From assembly GCF_001742185.1 (NCBI RefSeq), contig NZ_CP015750.1:3348001-3412000 (forward strand): DNA of 64,000 bases, written 5' to 3'. This document shows, piece after piece, positions 48,141 through 57,777 of the stretch (positions are counted from its first letter, which is position 1; each line of letters begins with the position of its first letter). The notes under the pieces are model-generated. The model did no database searches. It saw nothing but the letters and a program-made list of their open reading frames with translations, and was not told the origin of the DNA. This DNA is from Pectobacterium wasabiae CFBP 3304 (GTDB taxonomy: Bacteria; Pseudomonadota; Gammaproteobacteria; Enterobacterales; Enterobacteriaceae). The translations under genes were made by a program, and so were the position numbers.

Positions 48141-48566
48141 ATGGCACGAGTACGCAGAGGTCGTCGTGAGCTGAAATCCGAGATCAACATTGTTCCGCTA
48201 CTGGACGTGCTGTTGGTACTGTTGCTGATTTTTATGGCGACAGCACCGATTATTACGCAGAGCGTTGAGGTTGATCTGCCGGATGCGACCGATTCAAAAA
48301 CGGTCTCCAGCAACGACAATCCGCCCGTGATCGTAGAGGTTTCAGGCATCGGGCAATATAGCCTGGTTGTTGAGCAAAACCGTATGGAACAACTTCCGGC
48401 AGAGCAGGTGGTTGCTGAAGCGCAATCACGGCTGGCAACTAACCCCAAGACGGTATTTTTGATTGGTGGCGCGAAGGATGTTCCTTATGATGAGATCATT
48501 AAAGCGTTGAATTTGTTACATCAGGCTGGCGTAAAATCCGTTGGTTTGATGACGCAACCGATTTAA
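48141..48566 (+). CDS. tolR: Tol-Pal system protein TolR
   Basis: ExbD/MotB-like motor subunit. 141 residues. The basic N-terminus (MARVRRGRRELKSEINIVPL) precedes a single membrane helix with the proton-carrying Asp (LLDVLLVLLLIFMATAPIIT); the rest is the periplasmic domain that engages peptidoglycan, ending YDEIIKALNLLHQAGVKSVG. It follows tolQ by 12 bases. Confidence 0.97.
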   Translation: MARVRRGRRELKSEINIVPLLDVLLVLLLIFMATAPIITQSVEVDLPDATDSKTVSSNDNPPVIVEVSGIGQYSLVVEQNRMEQLPAEQVVAEAQSRLATNPKTVFLIGGAKDVPYDEIIKALNLLHQAGVKSVGLMTQPI

Positions 48567-48630
48567 ATGAGTGCATCACGGTAATGATCGTTAAGCCTAT
48601 TTCTGGCAACACTGTTTTTGGGAATCGCTT

Positions 48631-49806
48631 GTGCTAAAGGCAAACGAACAAAACGATAAGCTGAAACGCGCCGTTATTATCTCGGCTGCTCTGCACATCA
48701 TACTGATTGCTTTGCTGCTCTGGAATTCATCGACGCAAACGATGGATGCTAGCGGAGGCGGCGGAGGCTCGTCAATTGATGCAGTGATGGTCGATCCGAG
48801 CGCAGTGGTAGAACAGTATAACCGCCAACAGCAGCAGCAGACCGATGCGAAACGTTCTGAGCAGCAGCGTCAAAAGCAGGCTGAACGGCAGGCCGAAGAG
48901 CTTCAGCAGAAGCAAGCCGCTGAACAGCAGCGGCTGAAAGAGCTAGAAAAAGAGCGTCTGCAAGCGCAGGAAGAAGCGAAAAAGCAGGCTCAGGAGCAGG
49001 CTGAACAGCGTAAACAGTCTGAAGCGGCGGCACAGCAAGCTAAGGAACAGCAGAAGCAGGCAGAAGCCGCTGCGGCAAAAGCGAAGGCTGAAGCTGAACA
49101 GCAGGCGAAAGCGGCAGCGGACGCTAAAAAGAAAGCGGAAGACGAAGCGAAGAAACAAGCTGCTGCCGCCGCTGCTGCTAAGAAGCAGGCGGAAGAAGAG
49201 GCCAAAGAAAAAGCCGCTGAGGCTGCTAAGCAAAAGGCAGCAGAAACGGCGAAAGCAGAAGCGGCAGAGGCAGCAAAAGAGGCTGAGCAAGCGAAACAAA
49301 AAGCGGCGGCTGATGCAGCGAAACAAAAAGCTGACGCTGATGCTGCGAAAAAAGCAGAAGCCGCCGCCGCGGCTAAAAAAGCGGCTGATGATAAAAAGAA
49401 AGCAGCAGCAGAGGCTGCTAAGCAGGAAAGTGCCGTTGATGATTTGCTGGGCGGGCTGGCTTCGTCGAAAAATGCGCCGAAGTCTGGCGGCGGAGCACCT
49501 GCTGGCGCGGGTAACAATAAGAAGAGTGGTGCATCAGGTGCAGCGCTCGATAGTTATGGTGGTCAGGTACGTTCAGCCATTCAGAGTAAATTTTATGACT
49601 GGCAGCTCTACAAAGGGCGTACCTGTACACTACGGATTAAATTGGCGCCTGATGGCTTGCTGGTTGATGTCACGGCTGAAGGCGGCGATCCGGCGTTATG
49701 TCAGGCGGCTATTGCGGCTGCCAAACAGGCCAAAATACCGAAGCCACCGAGTACGGATGTTTATGAGGCTTTCAAAAATGCGCCAATAGACTTTAAACCG
49801 CAGTAA
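48631..49806 (+). CDS. tolA: Tol-Pal system protein TolA (GTG start)
   Basis: Periplasm-spanning link between TolQR and Pal/TolB; also used by group A colicins and filamentous phage. 391 residues. Domain I: one membrane helix at about 14-33 (AVIISAALHIILIALLLWNS). Domain II (about 65-285): a long Ala/Lys/Glu/Gln-rich helix with many KKxAEx repeats, preceded by a Gly-rich hinge (SGGGGGSSIDAVMVD). Domain III (about 305-391): globular, with two Cys (GRTCTLRI and ALCQAA). GTG 48631 matches the E. coli start type. Confidence 0.96.
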   Translation: MLKANEQNDKLKRAVIISAALHIILIALLLWNSSTQTMDASGGGGGSSIDAVMVDPSAVVEQYNRQQQQQTDAKRSEQQRQKQAERQAEELQQKQAAEQQRLKELEKERLQAQEEAKKQAQEQAEQRKQSEAAAQQAKEQQKQAEAAAAKAKAEAEQQAKAAADAKKKAEDEAKKQAAAAAAAKKQAEEEAKEKAAEAAKQKAAETAKAEAAEAAKEAEQAKQKAAADAAKQKADADAAKKAEAAAAAKKAADDKKKAAAEAAKQESAVDDLLGGLASSKNAPKSGGGAPAGAGNNKKSGASGAALDSYGGQVRSAIQSKFYDWQLYKGRTCTLRIKLAPDGLLVDVTAEGGDPALCQAAIAAAKQAKIPKPPSTDVYEAFKNAPIDFKPQ

Positions 49807-49944
49807 CCGGGCTGTTTACCCAATAGATTTAAGATTATGACGATGGTAAATGAACCAGGTTATGTTGTTTTGTTGACATTGGTTTGTTTTTGTTAAAATT
49901 CTGCTAATTTATCGTAGACTTCGTGTCTGGATAAGGGAGATGAG

Positions 49945-51237
49945 ATGAAGCAAGTACTGAAAGTTGCAGTAAGCTTTTTAATGCTGTGGGCAGCGGTGCT
50001 GCACGCGGAAGTACGTATAGAGATTACCCAAGGGGTGGACTCTGCGCGCCCAATCGGTGTGGTTCCGTTCAAATGGGCTGGGCCGGGCGCTGCACCTGAA
50101 GACGTAGGCGGTATCGTGGGTGCTGATTTACGTAATAGCGGTAAATTCAACCCGATCGACGCAAACCGTATGCCACAGCAACCTGCAACGGCATCTGAAG
50201 TGACGCCTGCCGCATGGACGGCGTTGGGTATTGATGCGGTGGTTGTTGGTCAGGTTCAACCGAGTGCCGATGGTAGCTATCTGGTTTCTTACCAACTCGT
50301 CGATACGTCGGGTAACCCGGGGAACGTACTGGCTCAGAACCAGTTCAAAGTAACCAAACAGTGGTTGCGCTATGCCGCGCATACAGCCAGTGATGAAGTG
50401 TTTGAAAAACTGAGTGGTATAAAAGGTGCGTTCCGTACCCGTATCGCTTACGTGGTTCAGACCAACGGTGGTCAGTTCCCTTATGAACTGCGCGTTGCCG
50501 ACTATGACGGCTACAACCAATTCGTTGTTCATCGTTCACCACAGCCGCTGATGTCTCCGGCCTGGTCCGCCGACGGTAGCAAACTCGCCTATGTCACGTT
50601 TGAAAGCGGTCGTTCTGCGCTGGTTATCCAAACGCTGGCCAATGGCGCGATCCGTCAGGTTGCTTCCTTCCCGCGTCACAACGGTGCGCCTTCTTTCTCT
50701 CCTGATGGCAGCAAACTCGCATTTGCTCTGTCTAAGAGCGGTAGCCTGAATCTGTATGTGATGAATTTGGGATCGGGTCAGATCAGTCAGGTGACGGATG
50801 GCCGCAGCAATAACACGGAACCAACCTGGTTCCCAGATAGCCAAACCTTGGCCTATACTTCAGACCAGGCTGGTCGTCCTCAGGTTTACAAAGTTAATGT
50901 TAACGGCGGTGCTCCACAGCGTGTGACCTGGGAAGGTTCTCAGAACCAGGACTCTGATGTGAGCGCCGACGGGAAATTTTTGGTAACGGTGGGCTCGAAT
51001 GGTGGGGCTCAGCATATTTCCAAACTGGATCTGGTAACGGGTGCCGTACAAGTATTAACGGACACGTTCCTGGACGAAACGCCAAGCATCGCACCAAATG
51101 GCACGATGGTGATCTACAGTTCTAAACAAGGGCTGGGTTCAGTGCTACAACTGGTTTCGACCGATGGCCGTTTCAAAGCGCGTCTTCCGGCTACTGATGG
51201 ACAGGTTAAATTCCCTGCCTGGTCGCCGTATCTATAA
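49945..51237 (+). CDS. tolB: Tol-Pal system beta-propeller protein TolB
   Basis: Periplasmic protein that cycles between TolA and Pal. 430 residues, as in E. coli. Signal peptide about 1-21 ([15 protein letters not shown]), then the short TolA box [14 protein letters not shown], an N-terminal alpha/beta domain (about 30-165) and a six-bladed propeller with repeated [14 protein letters not shown] / [15 protein letters not shown] / [14 protein letters not shown] blades. ATG follows AGGGAG. Confidence 0.98.
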   Translation: MKQVLKVAVSFLMLWAAVLHAEVRIEITQGVDSARPIGVVPFKWAGPGAAPEDVGGIVGADLRNSGKFNPIDANRMPQQPATASEVTPAAWTALGIDAVVVGQVQPSADGSYLVSYQLVDTSGNPGNVLAQNQFKVTKQWLRYAAHTASDEVFEKLSGIKGAFRTRIAYVVQTNGGQFPYELRVADYDGYNQFVVHRSPQPLMSPAWSADGSKLAYVTFESGRSALVIQTLANGAIRQVASFPRHNGAPSFSPDGSKLAFALSKSGSLNLYVMNLGSGQISQVTDGRSNNTEPTWFPDSQTLAYTSDQAGRPQVYKVNVNGGAPQRVTWEGSQNQDSDVSADGKFLVTVGSNGGAQHISKLDLVTGAVQVLTDTFLDETPSIAPNGTMVIYSSKQGLGSVLQLVSTDGRFKARLPATDGQVKFPAWSPYL

Positions 51238-51277
51238 GTACAAATATGTACAATAAACTCGTCAAAGGACATAAGAA

Positions 51278-51787
51278 ATGCAACTCAATAAAGTGCTGAA
51301 AGGCCTGATGTTGGCTCTGCCGGTACTGGCAGTGGCCGCTTGTAGCTCCAACAAGAATGCGGACAATGACCAATCTTCCATGGGTGCTGGTAACAACGGC
51401 ATGATGGACGGCGGCAACATGTCTTCTTCTGAGCAAGCTCGTTTGCAGATGCAAGAATTACAGCGCAACAACATCGTTTACTTCGGTCTGGATAAGTATG
51501 ATGTTAGCTCTGAATTTGCTCAGATGCTGGACGCCCACGCTGCATTCCTGCGTAGCAACCCGTCTTACAAAGTGACTATCGAAGGTCACGCGGACGAACG
51601 CGGTACGCCAGAATACAACATCGCTCTGGGTGAGCGTCGTGCCAATGCGGTACAAATGTACCTGCAAGGTAAAGGCGTCTCTTCCGATCAGATCTCTATC
51701 GTTTCTTACGGTAAAGAGAAGCCAGCCGTTCTCGGCCATGACGAAGCGGCTTATGCCAAAAACCGTCGTGCCGTTCTGGTATATTAA
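51278..51787 (+). CDS. pal: Peptidoglycan-associated lipoprotein Pal
   Basis: Outer-membrane lipoprotein that binds peptidoglycan and anchors the Tol-Pal complex. 169 residues. Signal peptide and lipobox LAVAAC place the lipidated Cys at 22. The flexible Asn/Gly/Met-rich linker (about 23-55) is followed by an OmpA-like domain: [20 protein letters not shown], then [20 protein letters not shown], then [15 protein letters not shown], with the diaminopimelate-binding Asp and Arg. It starts 40 bases after tolB. Confidence 0.98.
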   Translation: MQLNKVLKGLMLALPVLAVAACSSNKNADNDQSSMGAGNNGMMDGGNMSSSEQARLQMQELQRNNIVYFGLDKYDVSSEFAQMLDAHAAFLRSNPSYKVTIEGHADERGTPEYNIALGERRANAVQMYLQGKGVSSDQISIVSYGKEKPAVLGHDEAAYAKNRRAVLVY

Positions 51788-51796
51788 GAGAATCGC

Positions 51797-52573
51797 ATGA
51801 GCAGTAACTTCAGACGTCACCTGTTGGGTCTGTCGTTACTGGTTGGCGTAGCGGTCCCTTGGGCCGCTACTGCCCAAGCGCCAATCAGTAATGTCGGCTC
51901 AGGCTCGGTCGAAGACCGTGTCACTCAATTGGAGCGTATTTCTAACGCTCACAGTCAGCTTTTAACTCAACTTCAACAGCAGATGTCTGATAATCAGCGA
52001 GATATTGACAGCCTCCGCGGGCAGATTCAGGAAAGTCAGTATCAGTTGAATCAGATCGTTGAACGACAGAAACAGATCTATCAGCAAATTGATGGATTAA
52101 GTTCGCAATCATCTTCTACACCGACGACAGGTAGTGCGCCTGCCGCTGCTGTGGGTACTGATACCGGTGCGGCCAACACGGCTGCACCGGCCAGTACGGG
52201 TGATGCGAATAGTGATTACAATGCCGCAGCCGCGCTCGTGCTGGAGAAAAAACAGTACGATCAGGCTATCAGCGCATTTCAGGCATTCGTCAAGAAATAT
52301 CCGGATTCAACCTATCAACCTAATGCCAACTATTGGCTTGGTCAGTTGAATTACAATAAGGGGAAAAAGGACGATGCTGCGTACTATTTCGCCAATGTTG
52401 TTAAAAACTATCCCAAGTCACCAAAAAGTTCCGAGGCGCTGCTGAAGGTTGGGGTGATCATGCAGGAAAAAGGTCAGGCTGATAAAGCCAAAGCCGTTTA
52501 CCAGCAAGTTGTAAAAATGTACCCCAATACGGAAAGTGCAAAGCAAGCGCAAAAGCGTTTAGCCGGATCGTAA
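51797..52573 (+). CDS. cpoB: Cell division coordinator CpoB (YbgF)
   Basis: Periplasmic protein that links Tol-Pal with PBP1B during constriction. 258 residues: signal peptide about 1-26 (LLGLSLLVGVAVPWAATAQA), a trimerising coiled coil at about 40-95 (RVTQLERISNAHSQLLTQLQ and Q-rich repeats), a Thr/Ala/Gly-rich linker (about 100-140), then tetratricopeptide repeats (AISAFQAFVKKYPDSTYQPN, ANYWLGQLNYNKGKKDDAAY). It starts 9 bases after pal. Confidence 0.97.
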   Translation: MSSNFRRHLLGLSLLVGVAVPWAATAQAPISNVGSGSVEDRVTQLERISNAHSQLLTQLQQQMSDNQRDIDSLRGQIQESQYQLNQIVERQKQIYQQIDGLSSQSSSTPTTGSAPAAAVGTDTGAANTAAPASTGDANSDYNAAAALVLEKKQYDQAISAFQAFVKKYPDSTYQPNANYWLGQLNYNKGKKDDAAYYFANVVKNYPKSPKSSEALLKVGVIMQEKGQADKAKAVYQQVVKMYPNTESAKQAQKRLAGS

Positions 52574-52586
52574 TACCGTATTAATT

Positions 52587-52623
52587 GGCACAAAAATTGC
52601 GCATCATGAGCGGTTTTTGTGCC
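52587..52623 (+). terminator. Hairpin after cpoB
   Basis: GGCACAAAAA / TTTTTGTGCC, a 10-base-pair stem with a 17-base loop, 14 bases past the cpoB stop. The T5 tract lies in the right arm itself; this probably ends the tol-pal transcript ahead of the tRNA promoter. Confidence 0.5.
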
Positions 52624-52670
52624 TAAACGTCTTAAGAGTAAGCAATTAAACAGTTTTTTAAGAAAATAGG

Positions 52671-52698
52671 TTGCGCTGAAAATTTAAATCAGTAATAT
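52671..52698 (+). promoter_or_regulatory. Promoter of the tRNA-Lys genes
   Basis: TTGCGC (52671-52676), 16-base spacer, TAATAT (52693-52698), followed by a G/C-rich discriminator (GTGCCGCCG) of the kind found at stringently controlled stable-RNA promoters. It precedes the first tRNA by about 50 bases. Confidence 0.6.
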
Positions 52699-52748
52699 GT
52701 GCCGCCGTTGCCAAGGCAAACAGTGAAACGCTAAAGCAGCATGAAATT

Positions 52749-52824
52749 GGGTCGTTAGCTCAGTCGGTAGAGCAGTTGACTTTTAATCAATTGGTCGCAG
52801 GTTCGAATCCTGCACGACCCACCA
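52749..52824 (+). tRNA. tRNA-Lys (anticodon TTT), copy 1
   Basis: 76 bases with encoded CCA. Acceptor arms GGGTCGT / ACGACCC, D-arm GCTCAGTCGGTAGAGC, anticodon arm with loop CTTTTAA (anticodon TTT at 52782-52784) and T-arm GCAGGTTCGAATCCTGC. Position after cpoB matches the E. coli lysT-valT cluster. Confidence 0.97.
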
Positions 52825-52868
52825 ATTTCAAATGTAGTGTCATTTAGTATCAAGTAGTTCCGCATTGC

Positions 52869-52944
52869 GGGTCGTTAGCTCAGTCGGTAGAGCAGTTGAC
52901 TTTTAATCAATTGGTCGCAGGTTCGAATCCTGCACGACCCACCA
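52869..52944 (+). tRNA. tRNA-Lys (anticodon TTT), copy 2
   Basis: Identical in sequence to copy 1, 44 bases downstream, with encoded CCA and anticodon TTT at 52902-52904. The tRNA-Val genes that alternate with tRNA-Lys in the E. coli cluster are absent between the two copies. Confidence 0.97.
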
Positions 52945-53017
52945 TCTTCTAGTAATTAGTCGTACCATTCTAAATTAAATAATCCAGCTTCTCCTATTAC
53001 CAACATAACGAATACCG

Positions 53018-53047
53018 TGATTTTTAATCAATTGGTCGCAGGTTCGA
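53018..53047 (+). pseudogene. tRNA-Lys fragment (broken third copy)
   Basis: Thirty bases (TGATTTTTAATCAATTGGTC, then GCAGGTTCGA) match tRNA-Lys from the anticodon stem to the T-loop with one mismatch. Upstream (acceptor, D-arm) and downstream (rest of T-arm, acceptor, CCA) parts are missing. It is replaced on the right by a block of short palindromes. Likely a deleted third tRNA copy or a recombination scar. Confidence 0.75.
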
Positions 53048-53110
53048 GCCGAGCGAAGCGAGACAGCAACGCGTTAGCGTTGACCCCGAAGTCTGAGCCA
53101 GACAGAACGA
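53048..53110. repeat. Block of short palindromes after the tRNA-Lys fragment
   Basis: Directly after the tRNA fragment come the mirror repeat GAGCGAAGCGAG (53051-53062), the hairpin CAACGC-GTTA-GCGTTG (53067-53082) and the hairpin GTCTG-AGC-CAGAC (53091-53103). This looks like a dispersed, REP-like intergenic repeat that has inserted in or replaced part of a tRNA gene. The remaining sequence up to the DUF554 gene (to 53351) shows nothing recognisable. Confidence 0.5.
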
Positions 53111-53351
53111 TCCGCCCTTCAGCCATAGATTTCCTTCCTCGAATAAATTCACGTTAAGGCGGCTATCGCACATACATGTCGATGCGATAAAACCCATTAT
53201 CATTCCCTGCTCATTGAAGCTTTGCGGTATATTAGGATCTTTATCCCTCTCTATCGACTGTATAGCCCATCAGGAACTGTTTTCTAAACCTATCGAGCAG
53301 GGAGGAGTCATTGCCACAGGGAAGCGCACGTCGCCCTGTTTAGGAAAGTAT

Positions 53352-54068
53352 ATGATTGGTCCGTTGATTAATGGTGCCGCTATCTTGATTGGTAGTGGCC
53401 TAGGCATTGCTTTGCGTCGCTTTATTCCCCAACGCTTACAGGATGGCCTGCCTCCGGCGTTTGCGATGGTATCGATTGCAATGGGTATTACGCTGGTTGT
53501 TAAAGTCCAGCAACTGCCAGCCGTGGCGCTGGCTATCGTGATTGGTGTTGCATTAGGTGAACTGCTACGCATGGAGTCGGCCGTGCAGCGTGCTGGCATG
53601 ATGATTCAGAAAGGACTAAATCGCGTTCTGCCCGCACAAGAGCACCGTTTGCCGCAGGATGTGTATACGCAAAATTTTACCGCGCTAATCGTCCTGTTTT
53701 GTGCCAGTGGTACAGGCGTGGTAGGGGCGTTGACGGAAGGGTTAACTGGTGATTATCAACTGCTGATCATCAAATCTGCTTTGGATATTTTCACCGCATT
53801 GATTTTTTCCATCACGCTTGGCCTTGCTGTGATGTCGATTGCGATACCGCAGATGATTGTCCAGACGCTGTTGTTCTTCTCCGCCAAATTGATTATGCCC
53901 TTTATGACAGAGGTCACGATGGGTGATTTTTCTGCCTGTGGCGGGATTATCATGATTGCGGTAGGGCTACGGATTGCGCAGATCAAATCATTTGCGGTGG
54001 TTAACTTTCTTCCCGCTTTGGTTTTGATTATTCCGCTCTCTCTCTATTGGCATCGGCTCTTCGCCTAA
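53352..54068 (+). CDS. DUF554 family membrane protein (YqgA-like)
   Basis: A 238-residue inner-membrane protein with about seven helices. Typical DUF554 features: MIGPLINGAAILIGSGLGIA, a central FTALIVLFCASGTGVVGALT and SACGGIIMIAVGLRIAQIKS near the end. E. coli YqgA (235 residues) is a relative. The start was put at ATG 53352, after TAGGAAA, because the longer frame from 53214 adds 46 residues without family similarity. Function is unknown; transport is a guess from topology. Confidence 0.9.
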   Translation: MIGPLINGAAILIGSGLGIALRRFIPQRLQDGLPPAFAMVSIAMGITLVVKVQQLPAVALAIVIGVALGELLRMESAVQRAGMMIQKGLNRVLPAQEHRLPQDVYTQNFTALIVLFCASGTGVVGALTEGLTGDYQLLIIKSALDIFTALIFSITLGLAVMSIAIPQMIVQTLLFFSAKLIMPFMTEVTMGDFSACGGIIMIAVGLRIAQIKSFAVVNFLPALVLIIPLSLYWHRLFA

Positions 54069-54082
54069 AGTGCAACGTCGGA

Positions 54083-54481
54083 TTAGCGGTTGACGATCGA
54101 AGGCATGTTGCCGCTAAAAATTTGTATAACTTCCTGGTCGGTAAGCGGCACATTTTTGCTACATACATAAATATGCTTTCCTTGCGGGCTGATACTTTTG
54201 GCTAGCTCTATGTAGCTGGCAAACTCTACTTGGCTATGGCCGCCTTCATTCATCTCCATGGCATGGATGATGACGTTGTGTGAGCAGAACAGATCAATCA
54301 GTCGTTTGGCTGCCACCTTACGTGTGAGTCGATCCAATAGCTTCATTGCGGGAATCATTTGCCCGAGCAGTAAGCGTGTGGTTGTAAAAGGCACTTCTGA
54401 TTGCTCAGTCACCTCTTTTTTCGTGTCCACATTTCTGACCGTCAGGGTATCGCGATATATTCTGATATAGAGACTGGCCAT
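54083..54481 (-). CDS. YjaA-family protein
   Basis: A 132-residue protein: MASLYIRIYRDTLTVRNVDT, a central LLLGQMIPAMKLLDRLTRKV, and AMEMNEGGHSQVEFASYIEL. E. coli YjaA has the same layout, with the matching LEMNEGGLSQVE segment, and has been linked to stress responses. This segment also resembles the end of MreB-like actin folds. Read leftward, convergent with the DUF554 gene 14 bases away. Function is not established. Confidence 0.75.
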   Translation of the reverse strand: MASLYIRIYRDTLTVRNVDTKKEVTEQSEVPFTTTRLLLGQMIPAMKLLDRLTRKVAAKRLIDLFCSHNVIIHAMEMNEGGHSQVEFASYIELAKSISPQGKHIYVCSKNVPLTDQEVIQIFSGNMPSIVNR

Positions 54482-54614
54482 GCCATTTATCTCCTTGTCT
54501 CTCTTCTACGGATAATACCTTTCACGCATTTTATCTCATTATTTTAAGCATAATAAACAAAATGGTGGGTAATTTGGAAAAAATACCGCGACTTTGCGGC
54601 GTGTTTTCGGTATT

Positions 54615-54632
54615 TTGTTTAGGATAAAAAAC
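54615..54632 (+). promoter_or_regulatory. NadR box-like sequence upstream of nadA
   Basis: TGTTTAGGATAAAAAACT fits the NadR operator TGTTTA-N6-TAAACA at 10 of 12 specified positions, about 65 bases upstream of nadA. NadR represses nadA-pnuC in other enterobacteria when NAD is plentiful. Confidence 0.45.
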
Positions 54633-54696
54633 TCCGATGCCGATGCTAAATCAGTGTTAGGTGTTGCAACCCGAGTTGTCATCGTGGAAATCCATA

Positions 54697-55758
54697 ATGA
54701 GTATTTTTTTTGATAGCAATGAGACCATTTATCCCTTTCCGCCAAAGCCCAAGCCATTGTCGGCTGATGCAAAACAGCACTATCGTAGCAGGATAAAGGC
54801 ACTGCTGCGGGAAAGAAACGCGGTCATGGTTGCTCACTACTATACCGATCCTGAAATTCAGGCGCTGGCGGAAGAAACGGGCGGCTGTGTGGCAGATTCG
54901 CTGGAAATGGCGCGCTTCGGCAGTACCCATGCAGCGTCGACGCTGTTGGTGGCGGGGGTTCGGTTTATGGGAGAGACGGCCAAGATCCTCAACCCAGAAA
55001 AGACGGTTCTGATGCCCACATTGGAAGCTGAATGCTCGCTCGATCTCGGTTGCCCCATTGATGAGTTCAGCCGTTTTTGTGATGCGCATCCGGATAGAAC
55101 CGTGGTGGTGTATGCCAATACTTCAGCGGCGGTGAAAGCGCGTGCAGATTGGGTTGTCACATCCAGCATCGCGGTGGAGTTGATCGAACATCTGGATAGT
55201 CTGGGAGAAAAGATTATCTGGGCACCGGATCGCCATCTGGGAAGCTATGTGCAAAAACAGACAGGGGCGGATGTCTTGTGCTGGCAGGGCGCGTGCATTG
55301 TGCATGACGAGTTTAAAACGCAGGCGCTGCAGCGAATGAAGATCCTGTACCCCGATGCGGCGATTTTGGTTCATCCAGAATCACCACAGAGTGTAGTAGA
55401 GATGGCTGACGCCGTTGGGTCAACCAGCCAGTTGATTCAGGCGGCGAAAACATTGCCACAGCGCGAACTGATTGTGGCGACCGATCGTGGCATTTTCTAC
55501 AAGATGCAGCAGGCCTGCCCGGAGAAAACATTACTGGAAGCGCCGACTGCGGGGGAAGGAGCAACCTGCCGTAGTTGCGCTCACTGTCCGTGGATGGCGA
55601 TGAATGGGCTAGAGGCGATTGCTAACGGTCTGGAGCAAGGTGGCGATGCACATGAGATTCATGTTGATGCAACCCTGCGAGAAGGCGCGTTAATCCCGCT
55701 GAATCGCATGCTGGATTTTGCGGCTTCGCTAAAATTGCGTGTGAAAGGGAATGCCTGA
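54697..55758 (+). CDS. nadA: Quinolinate synthase A
   Basis: [4Fe-4S] enzyme condensing iminoaspartate with dihydroxyacetone phosphate to quinolinate in NAD synthesis. 353 residues. Start at ATG 54697 aligns [20 protein letters not shown] with E. coli NadA. Cluster-ligand Cys lie in [21 protein letters not shown] and [14 protein letters not shown]; substrate motifs include [18 protein letters not shown] and [19 protein letters not shown]. pnuC follows on the same strand. Confidence 0.97.
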   Translation: MSIFFDSNETIYPFPPKPKPLSADAKQHYRSRIKALLRERNAVMVAHYYTDPEIQALAEETGGCVADSLEMARFGSTHAASTLLVAGVRFMGETAKILNPEKTVLMPTLEAECSLDLGCPIDEFSRFCDAHPDRTVVVYANTSAAVKARADWVVTSSIAVELIEHLDSLGEKIIWAPDRHLGSYVQKQTGADVLCWQGACIVHDEFKTQALQRMKILYPDAAILVHPESPQSVVEMADAVGSTSQLIQAAKTLPQRELIVATDRGIFYKMQQACPEKTLLEAPTAGEGATCRSCAHCPWMAMNGLEAIANGLEQGGDAHEIHVDATLREGALIPLNRMLDFAASLKLRVKGNA

Positions 55759-55816
55759 CGGGGATCCCGGGTAGTTTGATAGAGGTTTCTTACAATAATT
55801 GAGACAGGGTGGTGAG

Positions 55817-56542
55817 ATGGATTTTTTTAGTACCAGTAATATTTTAATTCATATCCCTTTTGGCGAAGGGGGATACGATCTTTCCTGGATTGAAGCGATC
55901 GGCACGCTATTTGGTTTGCTGTGTATCTGGTTCGCGAGTCAGGAAAAAAATATCAATTATCTGTTTGGGTTGATTAACGTCACGCTGTTTGCGGTGATCT
56001 TTTTCCAGATCCAACTGTACGCGAGCCTGTTGCTACAAATTTTCTTTTTCGCTGCCAATATTTATGGCTGGTATGCCTGGACGCGTAAGACCGATGCGCA
56101 GGAAGTGGAGTTGCGTATCCGCTGGCTGCCGGTGCAGAAGCTGATTGGCTGGTCGGTGGCCTGTATTATCGCGATTGGCCTGATGACGTTCTACATTGAT
56201 GCGGTATTTGCGGTGCTGACGCGTATCGCTGTTTCTGGCATGCAGGGGCTCGGATTGGCGGTGCAGATGCCTAATCTTCAACCAGATGCGTTCCCATTCT
56301 GGGATTCCACCATGATGGTGTTGTCGATCGTGGCGATGATCCTGATGACGCGTAAATACGTCGAGAACTGGCTGCTGTGGGTGGTGATTGATGTGATAAG
56401 CGTGGTGATTTTTGCTTATCAGGGCGTGTATGCGATGGCGGTAGAATACGCGATCCTGACGCTAATTGCCCTGAACGGTTCCTGGTTGTGGATTAAGAGC
56501 GCGCAGGAAAATCGCGTCAGTACGGTTTCAAACGGCGCATAA
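55817..56542 (+). CDS. pnuC: Nicotinamide riboside transporter PnuC
   Basis: Inner-membrane facilitator importing nicotinamide riboside for NAD salvage. 241 residues, about seven helices. Family elements: WIEAIGTLFGLLCIWFASQE, KNINYLFGLINVTLFAVIFF, FFFAANIYGWYAWTRK and the late ENWLLWVVIDVISVVIFAYQ. ATG 55817 follows GGTGGTGAG. It follows nadA as in E. coli and ends 7 bases from the convergent zitB. Confidence 0.96.
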   Translation: MDFFSTSNILIHIPFGEGGYDLSWIEAIGTLFGLLCIWFASQEKNINYLFGLINVTLFAVIFFQIQLYASLLLQIFFFAANIYGWYAWTRKTDAQEVELRIRWLPVQKLIGWSVACIIAIGLMTFYIDAVFAVLTRIAVSGMQGLGLAVQMPNLQPDAFPFWDSTMMVLSIVAMILMTRKYVENWLLWVVIDVISVVIFAYQGVYAMAVEYAILTLIALNGSWLWIKSAQENRVSTVSNGA

Positions 56543-56549
56543 TCCAAAC

Positions 56550-57482
56550 TTAATGCTTGTGGTGGTGGCCTTCTGCATCATGGCTTTCCTGATGAAAAGA
56601 GCAGTGGTCATCATCACAGCGTTGATATTCCATCTGAACCGTCGCGTGTTCAATCTGATACTGCTTCAGTAAATATTCTTGGATACGTCTTAACAATGCA
56701 TCGTGATCGTGAGGTGGGATCACTTGTGCATGCAGCGTCATCATGGTTTTTTCACCAACCTGCCACAAATGAACATGGTGGATATTCCTGACCTCGGGGA
56801 TATTCAGCGTCAGATCTTTCTGAAGAACCTCAACGCTGAGTTGGTTCGGTGTGCCTTCTAGCAGTTCGTGAATACTTTCTTTCAATAGTGACCATGCACT
56901 GCGTAGCACCAGACACGACACCAAAACGGAGAGAATCGGGTCGATAGGCGTCCAGTTGGTATAAAGGATAATAATGGCGGCAGCAATCGCGCCGACGGAG
57001 CCTAGTAGATCGCCTAGCACATGCAGGGCCGCGGCACGGACGTTAATGTTTTTCTCTTCGCTGCCGTGGTGTAACAGCCAAAACGCCACGATGTTTGCCA
57101 GCAGCCCGGCAATGGCGACAAGCAACATGGGGACGCCAGCAACGGGCTGAGGGTCATAGAAGCGTTGAATGGCTTCCCAGAAGATGAAGGCGGTAATCAG
57201 TATCAACGTTAGCGCGTTCACAAAGGCGGCGAGGGTGGTGAGCCGTAAATAGCCGAAGGTATGGCGTGCATTGGGCTTACGCTGAGCGAAATGTACCGCG
57301 ACAAGGGCGACGAATAGCGCAGCGGCATCCGTCAGCATATGACCCGCGTCCGCAAGCAGAGCAAGGGAACCGGACAGCAGACCGCCAATGACTTCTGCCA
57401 CCATAAACGTGGCGGTAATGATAAATGCGGCCAATAGCCGTTTACTGTTGCTGGATCCCGTGTAGCTGTGATTATGTGCCAT
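56550..57482 (-). CDS. zitB: Zinc exporter ZitB (cation diffusion facilitator)
   Basis: Proton-coupled Zn2+ efflux protein of the inner membrane. 310 residues (E. coli 313), six helices. Metal-site motifs [20 protein letters not shown] (helix 2) and [20 protein letters not shown] (helix 5) carry the HxxxD pairs. The cytoplasmic C-terminal domain has [20 protein letters not shown], and both ends are His-rich ([17 protein letters not shown]). Read leftward, between pnuC and aroG as in E. coli. Confidence 0.96.
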   Translation of the reverse strand: MAHNHSYTGSSNSKRLLAAFIITATFMVAEVIGGLLSGSLALLADAGHMLTDAAALFVALVAVHFAQRKPNARHTFGYLRLTTLAAFVNALTLILITAFIFWEAIQRFYDPQPVAGVPMLLVAIAGLLANIVAFWLLHHGSEEKNINVRAAALHVLGDLLGSVGAIAAAIIILYTNWTPIDPILSVLVSCLVLRSAWSLLKESIHELLEGTPNQLSVEVLQKDLTLNIPEVRNIHHVHLWQVGEKTMMTLHAQVIPPHDHDALLRRIQEYLLKQYQIEHATVQMEYQRCDDDHCSFHQESHDAEGHHHKH

Positions 57483-57777
57483 AAATTGCCCTAAGTTGCG
57501 TTGCTATCCTGCGTTACTGAAACCCGACAGAGAAACCTATCCTATCGCTCGCTGGCCTGCCGATTAGGCTATTTTCTGGTGAAAATAGGACGGATGCGGC
57601 ATCTGAGAGCATTTGATCGCGCAAATCCTACTGATTTCAGCGCCCCGATAACACCAGCTTGACATATAATAATCAATCTTCAATATGAAACATCCCGTTT
57701 TTCAGGCCGCCCGCACAGGTGGGATGGCGCATATTGGATGGGGTTAACATACCGTTTCGGAACCGATGGATTTATTT

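Noticed and set aside
48943..49517. Long Cys/Phe/Leu- and Ala/Ser-rich frames opposite tolA
   Set aside because: Mirror images of the repetitive Ala/Lys helix coding sequence of TolA on the other strand.
57483..57777. TyrR box upstream of aroG
   Set aside because: No TGTAAA-N6-TTTACA-like palindrome could be found by eye.
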